From positions 3,965,698 to 4,029,697 of the forward strand of contig OZ037765.1 in the NCBI GenBank assembly GCA_964035545.1: a DNA stretch of 64,000 nucleotides. The letters run 5' to 3'. This DNA is from Bugula neritina (Eukaryota > Bryozoa > Gymnolaemata > Cheilostomatida > Bugulidae). Shown piece by piece: positions 1-10,582 of this stretch. Position numbers and translations under genes: made by a program. Each line of letters opens with the position of its first letter. Positions within the stretch are counted from its first letter, which is position 1. The notes under the pieces are model-generated. The model had not been told where the DNA came from, did no database searches, and saw nothing but the letters and a program-made list of their open reading frames with translations.

Positions 1-174
1 GTCTTGCCCTTTTATAAGTATATGTTTGGTGTGATTTTAATGATATAATTATATAATGTATAAGTTATATTTTGCCCTTCTGTTCTTATCAATGTAATCT
101 GTATTCTACCAACTGATTAATGTACAATATGCAGTATATCAGTATTTCACTCTATTCTATGGTTCATATTCTAG

Positions 175-3100
175 GAGCAATACTCTTTCCTCTATGAAAT
201 AGTCGCCGAGGCTTTAGACTGTGGAGATACTTCCATCGTCTGCTCCCAATTCTCTGAAACATTACAGAAAATGCGTCAAGTTTGTCTTTCTATTTCAAAC
301 GTATCACATTCTTATCAAATACTTCTTATTTCTACGATGTTTTGTTCTTTATATATACTCATAATTAGCACCCTACACTCTGTTGGTAATGAATGGATAT
401 TATTGGTTGTTAGAGACCTGCTAGAGGTCAGAGGTCAGTGTTAGAGCAACAGTTCAGGATGGTCAACGCTGCAACAGCTTCTTCTAAGCCTCGTCAGTTA
501 ATAAGTCCAAACGCAGTTTCTAAAGAGAATGTTGAGAAGAATAGAGATGAGACAGTTTTACCCAGTAGGTTCTTGGTGTCTGGTGTTTTTTCATCTCCTG
601 TAGTTTTAAGGTTTATACTCTGTAAAATTAAGTTATGCGATCCAATAGGGGAAAGCAATCATTTTATTCTACACTATGTTCCACTGGGCAATTTTTCTCT
701 TCTTTATGTTACAAGTTATTTTCCCATTTTCGATTTCATGTCTCTTTGATTCAATCAATTAATCCAAGCCCATATTGTGACACAGTAGTGTCTCTGTAGT
801 CATCACGTTGTGTCTTACAGCTGAAAGAAACAGTGTCCTGCTACCATACATTAGTGACTCACGTAATGGCTACATTAATGCAGTCTACTGTGACGTAAGT
901 TGAATCTCTCTTCTCAGTGTGAATGACTTTCCAGCAGATGGTACTATGCATTCTGTTTGAATAATAGTGCTTTAAAGCAAGTGAATACTATACATAATAT
1001 ATTGTATGTAACTCTGTACACAGGGCTACCAGAACAGAAGGGGGTTTATTGTGACTCAGACTCCTTTGACAGATACAGCTGAAGACTTCTGGCATATGAC
1101 AGTAGACAACAAGTGCTCTGTTATAGTGTACCTGAATGACTGTCTGGTATGTAGATACCATGTGTAGTCCCCAGCACTATAATATGTATATCTTATGTGC
1201 TGTAAATGTGTTTATATATTTCTCATTCTGATGCCAAGTTAATGACTAAATTTTCTTTTAATTCATCATATATTACTTTACAATTGTTAATAAAGATATA
1301 TTACAATTTGAAAATATACAAATAAACACTTGACAGTGAGAGACAACTCCTATGTGGTTTCACTTTAGAATGAGAAAGTCTATTGGCCGACCAATGGAGG
1401 TGAGAAGTTTCAGTTTGGTAAAGTAAGCATAGAGAATACATATTCTCAGGAAATACTGAATATGGAGACAGGAGGTGGTGTGGAGACAGAGTTGACGTGT
1501 ACTCATGGAAATGTAAGAGATGGAACAATTGATTTACTCGACGTTACTTCATAACACAATTATGGTGTTTGAACGGATTATTGATTATGTAACTTAGAAT
1601 CAGACTATATTTCTTTTTTCATGAACTCATAATGTTATGACCTATGGTTAATTGATTAGTTGGATACATATAAGTATAGAATGTAGTTAGTATACTAAGG
1701 CATCATCAAGTCAACATTTGCAGCTTATTTCTGTGCATCAGAACTAACTGGTGTAACACTGACTTCAGTGCTTGGGAAGACCGTTGGTCTGTCAAATAAA
1801 GTAACGACAAATTTATTTAGTTATAGATTTTAAAAATAATAGGCGCTGGATGAACCAATCAGATTTAAGTTGTGTTTGATTCTAGTCAGATATTTAGGCC
1901 TAAAAATGACATTTGATAATTCATAACTGTGGGAGACCGTCTTTAATGATATACTGTTTTGCTGGTGCATTGACTTATTTGGTTTATTGATATGAATTGT
2001 GAATATATGTGGTATTACTGTTATATATTGTAATACTACTATATAGGTAATGCACAGAATAGTTCTGTTTTATCTGACCAACGTTTTAATGCTTTGTGGA
2101 CTTTCTGTAGACCAGCCATGAAGTTACTCTGTTGGAAGTGAAAATTGCTGATGGTAGACTACTCTCAACCAATCAGCTTACAGCTCTCTGTAATAAACTA
2201 GAGAAGTATACAACTGCAGGTCATCCCCCCATTACAGTACAGTGTCTGTAAGTTACCTTCCCCCCTCCCTCTCTTTTCCTTGCATCGTGTCCGGGATATT
2301 TGTAAGCTTTAATATAACTAATATATGCGTAATTTTAAACTCAGTTTTCAATAATGAAAGCAGTTTTGTAAAATTATTATATTTAGTTTGGAATTATCAT
2401 CACTTGACTGTCAAAGGATATGAATACAGAGTAATTATACTCACTGTGTTGTAGTAATGGTAGTAGATTGAGTGGCATTCTAGTGATAGCCATGAATCTC
2501 TACCTCAGAGCTCGTATGGAACAGGAAGTTGATGTTGTTTTGGAGGTAAAACTGGCTCGTAGAAGTAGACCTCAGTTTATAGCTGACTCGGTAAGTTCTC
2601 TTCTCATCACACAATCTCTCTGAACATATTCTCTCTTTATTTTATTTTATGAAGACTCGATCTGTGATATACTGGTGAGAAACTACAGTGTTTGCTAATT
2701 GGGTTGGGATCAATCACATATGAATGTAATTAATTACAATTACATGAGAATTTGTCAATTGCAATTACAATTATAATTACAGTTGAAATAAATGTGATTA
2801 ATTACAATTACATTGTAATGTAATTAATTACAATTACTTTTGTTGTCACAAGAGACAAAGAAAAGTTATATAATCTCACTTCTGGGGTCCAACTACTAGG
2901 GGCAATTTTTACAACGGAAAACCTTTCTTGTTCTCAACAGTAACGAATAGGGTGATAAATTTGACATAAAATTAATCTGAACTTTTTATTAAACAGTAGG
3001 CAAGGCAGGAAAAATATGAATCTCAAAAGATCTTCAAATTTAAAGTAATTGTTATGTAATTATAAAGTAATTGTAAAATTCAATTACATTAGCAATGTAA

Positions 3101-3361
3101 TTAATTACAATTACATTTCTATACATAAATTACAAATTGCATGCAATTACTCCAAAAATATAATTAATCACAACCAATTACAATTGCAAATTACAATTAC
3201 TCCAACCCTACTGCTAAATATATTATTTTAATATCTTCATTGTGAAATATAAAATTGCATTTACTCATTAGAATTCAATGTTGTAGGAGTCGTTTGACCT
3301 TCTCTATGAATTTGTGTCCTCTTATCTCTCTGACTTTAATGATTACTCCAACTTCCGCTAG
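175..3361 (+). CDS. RPTP gene A, 3' part (end of D1 and all of D2)
   Basis: This is the 3' end of a receptor-type protein tyrosine phosphatase gene; the rest lies left of the window, and bases 1-174 are intron. Exons: 175-279, 414-564, 821-894, 1024-1146, 1369-1512, 2111-2247, 2455-2590, 3287-3361, all bounded by GT/AG with matching phases and ending in TAG. They correspond to exons 21-28 of the complete gene B. The first exon is the end of catalytic domain D1 (EQY Q-loop region). The others encode D2, which keeps the fold motifs (NGYINAVYCDGY, FIVTQTP, EDFWHM) but is degenerate at the active site: no WPD loop, and the Cys loop reads QCLNGSRLSG with only four residues between Cys and Arg. D2 is therefore probably a non-catalytic regulatory domain. 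Exon sequences are close to genes B and C, so the copies are young paralogues. Confidence 0.9.
2699..3211. mobile_element. MITE-like AATTAC-rich insertion in intron 27 of gene A
   Basis: A 513-bp block is flanked on both sides by TGCTAA (2693-2698 and 3212-3217). It starts TTGGGTTGGGA and ends TCCAACCCTACT, which gives short inverted ends (GGGTTGG/CCAACCC). The interior is dominated by AATTAC/GTAATT-type repeats. Gene B has the same block (30347-30860); gene C has a single TGCTAA at 61827-61832 with no insert, an apparent empty site. No ORF is visible. The best reading is a non-autonomous DNA transposon. Confidence 0.65.
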
Positions 3362-4750
3362 AACTTGGCTTTCATCTGCAGCTGTAGGAAGATCTTGTCT
3401 GATAGATTCACACCACACCATGTCTTCTATACACATATGCACCTTTTTTCCGTATTTTGCAAAGTTAATTATTCAATATTAATGCTTTATTTGGTAATAT
3501 TTTTGATATTATAAAATGTATTTTTTTTATTTCCATTATATTTCTTAGCATATCACGTATGCAAGGAAACTCTTTCATGCTATTTCTATTTCATAGTTTA
3601 TTGTAAATTTTGATTTTTGTATTTATCTATTGATGATTCTAAGTGATTCTATCAAATAAATTAAAATGTGACAATGAAACCATCTGAAACTTGTAATAAA
3701 AAATGCAGTTAGCAGTGTCTATAATGGCTATCTGTCAGCTAAAATTAAGTTGGTGCTACTTTAAATTTATTTTATACATCACTTATCACACACAGTCACA
3801 GCTTACACTTTAACCTATCAGTTCAAGCTCATAACATATTATTTACCTTTTCTGGCAGCAATTTGTTTAGATCATCTTATTCTAGCATCTTGAAACTTCA
3901 CAAGCTTTCCTAAGTTATCTCACTGTGAAGGAGTCATGCCTACTCATACAGATATTCCAACCCCTCTCCCTGACTTACTCTAACTTTCACAACTAATCTA
4001 TCACCTCAACCAATGAGAAAGCATGATGTGTGTTTGTTGGTCATCACTTGAGTCGAAAACATAAATTCTCACCATGTTTATTTCATGATTATAATACAGT
4101 TCATAAGACAGTGGTGGCTGTAGACCTGGCACAGCGAAGCTGTAATCAACATACTATGCCCAACAAAAGAGAGCCACTACTACCTGCAAACCCAGTAGTT
4201 TGTTTTTAAATATTTATCTTATTTGAGGAATTTCAAAATGTAATTTGGTAGCAGGTTTTACATTTCATTTTACAGCTAGATGCTCTACATCTAAATAACT
4301 ATGCAAACTGTAAACACTGCAAACTATTGGTGTTTTATATTCAGTAGTTGTTGATTTACCTCAGATGCTATACCTGCTTGCAGTATACTAAATTTAGACC
4401 CAAACCAAATTACAAGCAGTCTTATTTAACAAAGAGTCACTGTGTTCATACATTGCAAGTAGTCTTGATCTGCAAAGACTTACTGTGTTCACATCAGCTA
4501 AGACCCACACATATAATTTCATGCAGCAAATAATAGCATTCAATGCATAAATTATTACAACTTGTTTATCAAGATAAGTATCGTCCATGCCTGCAGTATT
4601 TTGTTACTTCCATGAAATACTAATTATTAATAAAGGGTCCAAATTTCTTAAATGTAAAACAAAAATGGTGCAAATATTGTTTTTGTTTCATAGACATGTG
4701 ATATGCAAACCTTGGCTTATTATTTATAGACTCTATACTTTCTAGTCTAT
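3362..4750. other. Spacer downstream of gene A (3' UTR and intergenic)
   Basis: No gene is seen here. A polyadenylation signal AATAAA at 3655-3660 is conserved about 300 nt past the stop in genes B and C. The rest is AT-rich spacer sequence homologous to 31011-32489 and 61971-63330. From about 4280 on, it becomes nearly identical by eye to the B-C spacer. It ends at the retrotransposon insertion point, with CTAT at 4747-4750 as the left target duplication. Confidence 0.75.
3655..3660 (+). promoter_or_regulatory. Polyadenylation signal, gene A
   Basis: AATAAA in a conserved context (ATCAAATAAATTAAAATG) about 294 nt after the stop codon; the same signal follows genes B and C. Confidence 0.6.
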
Positions 4751-5056
4751 TGTGGTGGTTCGTGGAACTACCAGCAGCACAACATGTAGGGTCGCGTAAT
4801 TGACCCGGAACAATGGATAGCCAATTAGCGTAGTTGATAGTTAGCAGCAATTGTAGTTTCCCGCTGCTAACTCAGTCGAAGCTAGAGTGTGAAATAGATT
4901 AGATGTGTAACTTGTTAGAAATAATGTATCGTGTTTTTATAATGTATAGTTGTGTATAAAATATACTCGTTCACTCGACTTAGCCTGGTGCAGTTCTATA
5001 CTAGATAAATAGACTCTCTGGATAGCATATCAACCCTAAATCTGGAAATTATAACA
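4751..5056 (+). repeat. 5' LTR, element copy 1
   Basis: 306 bp, TGTGGTGG...TATAACA. It carries TATAAAA at 4955-4961, a likely core promoter, so transcription should start near 4985 and split U3/R there. The 3' partner is 11949-12254. Confidence 0.93.
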
Positions 5057-5057
5057 G

Positions 5058-5075
5058 TGGTGGCAGCGGTGGGAT
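5058..5075 (+). other. Primer binding site, tRNA-Leu type
   Basis: TGGTGGCAGCGGTGGGAT begins one base after the LTR. Its complement matches the 3' end, with CCA, of eukaryotic tRNA-Leu (AAG/UAG type) as I remember it (ATCCCACCGCTGCCA-CCA), so minus-strand synthesis is probably primed by tRNA-Leu. The same site is in copy 2 at 40395-40412. Confidence 0.8.
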
Positions 5076-5087
5076 AGTGCATCCAAG

Positions 5088-6047
5088 ATGGAGACTGAAA
5101 ATGCTGGAACTCAACCACCGGCAATCGAAGGTGAGCGTAGAGACAATGCTGTAGAGACAATGCCTGTTAACCATGTAGTAGAAGAGCGAAGGGTTCCGCG
5201 AGAACTAGCTGAAGACCGCTACAGGTTAAAGGCGCCCACCTTCACGGGTGAAGAGGAGGTGGAACAATTTATCCAAGAGTTTAGCGACGTAATGGACGTC
5301 GCTCAGTGGCCCCCTAGGGTGGCCCTGTTGAAGCTTAGAATGGCATTGATGGACAAAGCCAAGCCCTATGGGCTGGGCGTAGACATTGATAATATCTTTG
5401 CTTCTCTGCGGGCCCGCTTTGGCCTCTCTGCTACAGATGCCAGGGCCCGATTGCAGAGGTTGCGGCGTGATCCCCGCACCCCGCTGCGGGAGCATGCCGC
5501 CGCGGTCATGAAGCTGGCACAGATCGCGTACAGCGACTTGCCCCCAGTCAACCGCGAGAGGTACACCCTCGACGCTTTCATAGCATCTGTCGACGATCTG
5601 GGTCTCCACCACCAGTTTCTAGCTAGGGGAGTCACCACCGTTGAAGATGCTTTGACTGAGGGGGAAGCTTACCTCCTAGCTAACCAAATGCATAAAAGTC
5701 GCGGAAGCTCCCGCCAAGTGGAGATAGACCGCGCAGACACGGCCGCGGGACAAGGGGAGGAAACCCCCGCCGCGGCTGCCGTGTCCCAGTTGGCGACGGC
5801 ATCAAAAGTCACTCAACTGACGGACATGCTAGCCAAGCTGATAGCAACACTGACACCACAAAACCCAGTGAGTACCGCCCCTGAGCCCATGCGGCCATCG
5901 GCGCCGCCACAGGGAGAAACAGTCAGTTTTTGCTGGGAGTGCGGAAATCAAGGACATTTCCGCCGATATTGTCCCTTCCTAAATCCGGGGTTAAACTACC
6001 GCGGCCCGCAGATGTTCCCACCTTCCGCGGGCCGACGAAACCTCTAG
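5088..6047 (+). CDS. gag: Gag protein, copy 1
   Basis: A 319-aa structural protein that would form the particle and bind the element RNA. The ATG at 5088 is the first after the primer site. The central part is alpha-helix-like capsid sequence (QWPPRVALLKLRMAL..., ARLQRLRRDP). Near the C-terminus is one zinc knuckle, CWECGNQGHFRRYC (C-x2-C-x4-H-x4-C). The knuckle lies just before the frameshift site, so Gag-Pol keeps it. A splice-donor-like GAAG/GTGAGC falls 43 nt into the ORF (GT at 5131). Copy 2 encodes a 317-aa version. It ends at TAG 6045-6047, inside the overlap with pol. Confidence 0.93.
   Translation: METENAGTQPPAIEGERRDNAVETMPVNHVVEERRVPRELAEDRYRLKAPTFTGEEEVEQFIQEFSDVMDVAQWPPRVALLKLRMALMDKAKPYGLGVDIDNIFASLRARFGLSATDARARLQRLRRDPRTPLREHAAAVMKLAQIAYSDLPPVNRERYTLDAFIASVDDLGLHHQFLARGVTTVEDALTEGEAYLLANQMHKSRGSSRQVEIDRADTAAGQGEETPAAAAVSQLATASKVTQLTDMLAKLIATLTPQNPVSTAPEPMRPSAPPQGETVSFCWECGNQGHFRRYCPFLNPGLNYRGPQMFPPSAGRRNL
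5131..5136 (+). promoter_or_regulatory. Candidate splice donor inside gag (for ORF3 mRNA)
   Basis: GAAG/GTGAGC closely matches the U1 consensus. The exon would end at 5130, after 14 gag codons plus one base. That phase is exactly what the ORF3 acceptor at 10871 needs. It is preserved in copy 2 (GT at 40339-40338, - strand). Avian leukosis viruses are a known parallel: their env mRNA uses the gag AUG and a donor a few codons into gag. Confidence 0.5.
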
Positions 6048-9000
6048 GGAAGAAGAAACGCAGGTCACCCAGACGGGTACCGCGTACTGGCAACCAACAG
6101 TGGCAACAGCCACGACGGACCAGCAAGGGGCTTCGCCCCGCGGCTGCCTTTTCTATGCCCCTTCACAACAGATTCACAGGGCTACAAGTCCAAGAATCTG
6201 GATGGGAGCACACAAAGGTAGCTGAGAATCTAGCCTCGGCACCCCCGAGGCCTACCTATCACCGCCCCAAGAGACCTCCTTCGCGACCTAAAGCGAGGGA
6301 GGTACTCCCTGCGAGAGTGAGGCCTGAAGGGAGAGTTCAGGTGCAGCCCCATGAAAACAGCTATTTCTTGCCCGGTAAACTGGAAGGCAAAGCTGTTACT
6401 TTTCTCATTGATTCGGGCTGTACCACAAACCTCTTAAGCCGCCAACTCTTCGACACCCTCAGTGCTAGGGTCAGGGGCGAGATGGAAGCATACGAAGGGG
6501 AATACGGCACCCTAGCTGACGGGTCGTGCCTTCCCTTCTATGGTATAATTGAGCTGACGGGACGAGTCCGCGATCAAACGATCCAAGAGACGTTCATCGT
6601 CAGTCAGCTCAAGGAGGATGCTATCCTCGGGATGCCGTTCCTTAAACGGCACGGATGTCACATAGATTTTAGCAGATCTGCAATGATGATGTCCGGGCGG
6701 GAACTCGCCTGCGTCGACAAGTTCGGCTGCCCCTTAGTGGGAGGTGTGCAAGTGGTACGCAACCGTACCATACCAGGCCGCTCCCGGGCTACCATTCACT
6801 GCAGGGTGAATAGTAGCCGGATCTCTGGACTCGGGGTGGTTGAAGGCGCACACGAAAAGATCCAACTTGCCAGCAGTCTGAATCAGCTGACTGAGCAAGG
6901 GGAGATCTTAGTGCAGTGCGTCAACCTCTTTACCGAGCCTATCAAGCTCCCGGCTGGGTCGATGCTGGGCCGTTTTCACTCTGTTCAGGAGGGAGACGTA
7001 GGCCCGTCGCTGGGTGATGCGACAGAGGCACTCCCTCGACACCCTATTCAGGGACGAGGAGCAGTCCCAACACATCTCCGGGAGTTATATGAAACAGCCA
7101 GTGGCGGCTGCGCGAGTAACAGAGAGCGCCAAGCTATGGCCAAGTTACTACGCGACTACGGTGATGTGTTCAGCAGCGGAGAGCATGACGTGGGACTGAC
7201 TGGAATTGTCAGACACGAAATACCGCTGACTGCAGGGACAGTCCCTGTCCGGCAGCCCACACGCAGGCTGGGGCCGGAGAAAGAGAAGGAGGTTAGCCGA
7301 CAAGTACGGGATCTTCTGGACCGGGGACTGATAGAGCCCGCCCATAGTGCGTGGAGCTCGCCAGTCGTACTGGTCCGGAAGAAAGACGGCAGTTGGCGGT
7401 TCTGTGTGGACTACCGCAAACTCAATAGCGTAACCATACAGGACGCCTACCCTCTACCTCGTATTGACGAGTCCTTGGACGCCCTAGCCGGCAGCAAGTA
7501 CTTCAGTACGTTAGACTTGCTAAGCGGCTATTGGCAGGTTCCTCTGAGTCCCGACGCCCAAGAGAAAGCGGCGTTTATCACACGGGACGGTTTGTGGAAG
7601 TGGAAGGTGCTGCCCTTCGGGTTAACCTCCGCCCCAGCCACCTTCCAGAGGCTGATGGAACAAGTCCTTAGCGGACTCCATTGGAAGACACTGCTGGTCT
7701 ACCTCGATGATGTCATCGTAATCTCTCCAGACTTCGAGACACATGTCAGTCGTCTGCAGGAGGTTTTCGAGAGACTCCGAGGTGCCGGTCTTAAGCTCAA
7801 ACCTTCCAAGTGCGCTCTGTTGCAGCCGGAGGTCAAGTACCTGGGGCACGTTGTCGGTCGAAACGGCGTGGCAACGGATCCCGAAAAGGTACGGGCAGTA
7901 GAAGACTGGGTCACCCCCCAAGACTTGACCGGACTCCGGGCTTTCTTGGGGCTGGTAGGGTATTACAGGCAATACATACCAGACTTTGCGGGCATAGCCC
8001 AGCCGTTAAACCGGCTTACCGCAAAAGGCGTGACGTGGCAGTGGACTCCAGTCGAACAAGAAGCGTTCGACCGCCTCAAGGGCTGCCTCCTAACGGCGCC
8101 CATCTTGGCCTACCCAGACCCCACTCTGGAGTACATCCTAGACACGGACGCCAGTGACCAGAATGTTGGCGCTGTGCTGTCACAAGTGCAGGAAGGCCGA
8201 GAAGTAGTAGTAGCCTACTACAGCAAGTCTCTCTCTCCCGCTGAACGAAATTACTGCACTACCCGCAAGGAGCTGCTGGCAGTAATCAAGTCAGTGAAGC
8301 ACTTCAGACCATACCTATATGGCAGGAAGTTCCGGCTGCGTACGGATCATGCCTCGCTGATCTGGTTGTGCAGGAGAGCAGAGCCCTCTAGTCAGGTCGC
8401 CCGGTAGCTCGAAATCCTAGCTGAATTCTCGTACCGGATCGAACACCGACCGGGCAAGAGACACAGCAATGCGGATGGGTTGAGTCGCCGACCTGACGGA
8501 GGTTGCAAACAGTGTCTCAACATCGAGAGGAGGAATGGAGGTCCCCCACGATGCGAGTTGGAGACGCTGGCTCATCACGGAGCACCGTTTGACTGGGATC
8601 AAGGTCAACTCAGACAAAGAGTTGATGAGTCCCCGGAGGATGTACAAAACCTCCGCGCCAACCCTGTACTGGCCGGTAATGTTCGAGAGCTGAAGAAGCT
8701 CCAAGAAGAGCTGCCTGGAGTCGTGGCAGACATATACCGGGCCAAAAAGGAAGGGCGACGACCCAGCGAGGAACGCATACGACAGGGATGCGCCGAGTTC
8801 CGGCTATACTGTCAGCGTTGGGACTCGCTGCGGATCGGGCAGGATGAGTTGCTAACCATCTCTCTAGCTGCCAGCGGTAGACACCCGGAGAGGAAGAGGG
8901 TAGTCTGCCCCACAGCCATCCGCCGTGAGTTGATTTGGGATACTCACAAGCAGGCCCACGCAGGGGTCAAGCGAGTGATGTCCAAATTACGACTCCGGTG

Positions 9001-10558
9001 GTATTGGCCGCAGATGGAGCGTGACGTCCGGCTCAGAGTCAAACAGTGTGAGATCTGCCAGGCCAGTAAGCATAGCCGCCCCCCTGGTGAAGCAGGACGG
9101 CGGAGGCTATATGCTGGTAGGCCCTGGCAAGTAGTCGCTGTAGACCTGGTCGGACCCATGCCCCTGACCCCCAGAGGCAATAATTGGATCTTAGTACTAA
9201 CCGACTACTTTACTAGGTGGGCGGATGCTCTGGCTATCCCAGATGCATCAGCCCCAACAGTGGCCAGGGCACTAGACCAACATGTATTCTGTTATTTTGG
9301 GCTTCCCGAACAGATACACTCTGATCAAGGCGCTCAATTCCAGTCTCAACTGATGAGCGACCTTTGCCACTTCTGGGGAGTAAATCAGAGCAGGACCACC
9401 CCCTACCACCCTCAAGGTAACGGGGTGGTGGAGCGCAACAACCGGATGCTAGGTGATGCACTCCGGAGTCTCCTCCTTGGACGAGGTCAAGAGGAATGGG
9501 ATACGGTGTTGCCGCAAGTCATGCGTGCATATCGTAGCACCCCACACACCAGTACTGGTGAGACCCCAAACCTCTTGATGCTCGGGAGAAAGACTCGTGT
9601 CCCTGACCATCTCACCTATCACGTTCCAGAGCAAGACAACTCGGTTCACGAGTATGCCAGTGAACTAGTGGAACGGATGAAGGCCGCACACGATATACTG
9701 CGTCAACAGCAGTGGAAGGTGCGGCACGAAGATTCCGATGAACCCCCTCTCTATCAAAGGGGAGATAAGGTGTGGATGGTCAATTACCGTAGGCGCCGCG
9801 GACAGGCTGATAAGCTGAAGCCTAAGTTCGTAGGCCCCTACGTGGTCGTCGAGGCTATGCCCAATCATACGTACAAGATCGAGCGCTCAGGACAGGTATC
9901 TATCCAGAATGAGTCTCGCTTGAAACCGTATTGGGCTAGCCCCGGCGGAGTGGGAGAAGCCCCCCCGTTGTTAGAGCCCAGAAGGCAGACAACAACGCGC
10001 GGGCGACGGCGGCATGGACCTGAATACGAAGTGGTCATACCGCGGGAAGAACACTTGGTGAGAGAGGAGCGGCAGCTTCTATCAACAGAAGCGTGTCCGC
10101 CACCGCCAAGTCTGATTCCATCACTTCCAGAAACCGAGCCGGTTCCGGAAGTGCAAACCCCCACGGAGGGAGGGGCTCCATCCGGAGAACAAGAAGAGGT
10201 GACTGCTGACGGTGAAGTAGAGACGCCATTAGAGGCCCCTACTAACGAACCGGCAAGCGTGTCACCCCCCCTAGAAAGGGGACAGCGTACGAGGCAACCC
10301 CCCGCATACTTGAAGGACTTCGTATGTGACTGCGTTAAAAGCGGCACACATGAAAGTCTAGGGGAAAACCGTACGAGAAAAGAATCGAGCAAATGTGGGA
10401 GTTGTCAACACCACGGAAATATCAACTTTTGTATCGGCGGAAGTAGAAACAAAATTCATCCGCCGGGTGCACAAAGTCTTAATCACGCACCCCAACCACG
10501 TTGCTCGATCTTTTCATACGCTGATGCAGTCAAGAGTAGACGTGTTTCTAAGCAGTAG
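5885..10558 (+). pseudogene. pol: Pol polyprotein, copy 1, interrupted by one stop codon
   Basis: Enzymatic polyprotein, in the -1 frame relative to gag and open from 5885. Counting residues from 5930 as 1: protease DSG at 161; reverse transcriptase with FCVDYRKLN, LPFGLTSAPATFQ and YLDD at 591-594; RNase H TDAS at about 739-742; integrase HHCC zinc site (H1006, H1010, C1040, C1043), catalytic D1072, D1132 and E1168 in DD35E spacing, then a GPY/F-type module (KFVGPYVV). A TAG at 8405-8407 (residue 826), where copy 2 has a Trp codon, cuts off the end of RNase H and all of integrase. The frame is otherwise open to TAG at 10556-10558. The copy should make RT but not integrase unless the stop is read through or copy 2 supplies it. 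Confidence 0.92.
5990..6034 (+). promoter_or_regulatory. -1 ribosomal frameshift signal, gag to pol
   Basis: In the gag frame the sequence reads GGG TTA AAC, giving the heptamer G-TTA-AAC at 5990-5996. Five nt later comes a stem of CGGCCCGC (6002-6009) pairing perfectly with GCGGGCCG (6027-6034) across a 17-nt loop. A -1 slip puts the ribosome in the pol frame, which is open from 5885. GUUAAAC is the known slippery heptamer of equine arteritis virus. Copy 2 has identical heptamer and stem bases (39480-39436, - strand). Confidence 0.8.
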
Positions 10559-10582
10559 TTCAAACCATTTCACATATTCAGT

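Noticed and set aside
438-749. Short ORFs starting MLEQQFRMVNAATASS as separate genes (also 27951 and 59280)
   Set aside because: They are RPTP exon 22 running into its intron; the exon ends at the GTAGGT donor.
4348-4588. Small ORFs conserved in the three spacers (4348-4533, 32086-32271, 62942-63130)
   Set aside because: The region is conserved as DNA, the gene-C copy has indels that change the frame, and both strands are open equally.
5226-5638. Antisense ORFs within gag and pol
   Set aside because: Shadows of GC-rich coding sequence with no independent support.
5921-5935. TTTTTGC run as the frameshift site
   Set aside because: It does not form an X-XXY-YYZ heptamer in the gag frame and lacks a downstream stem at the right distance; 5990-5996 does both.
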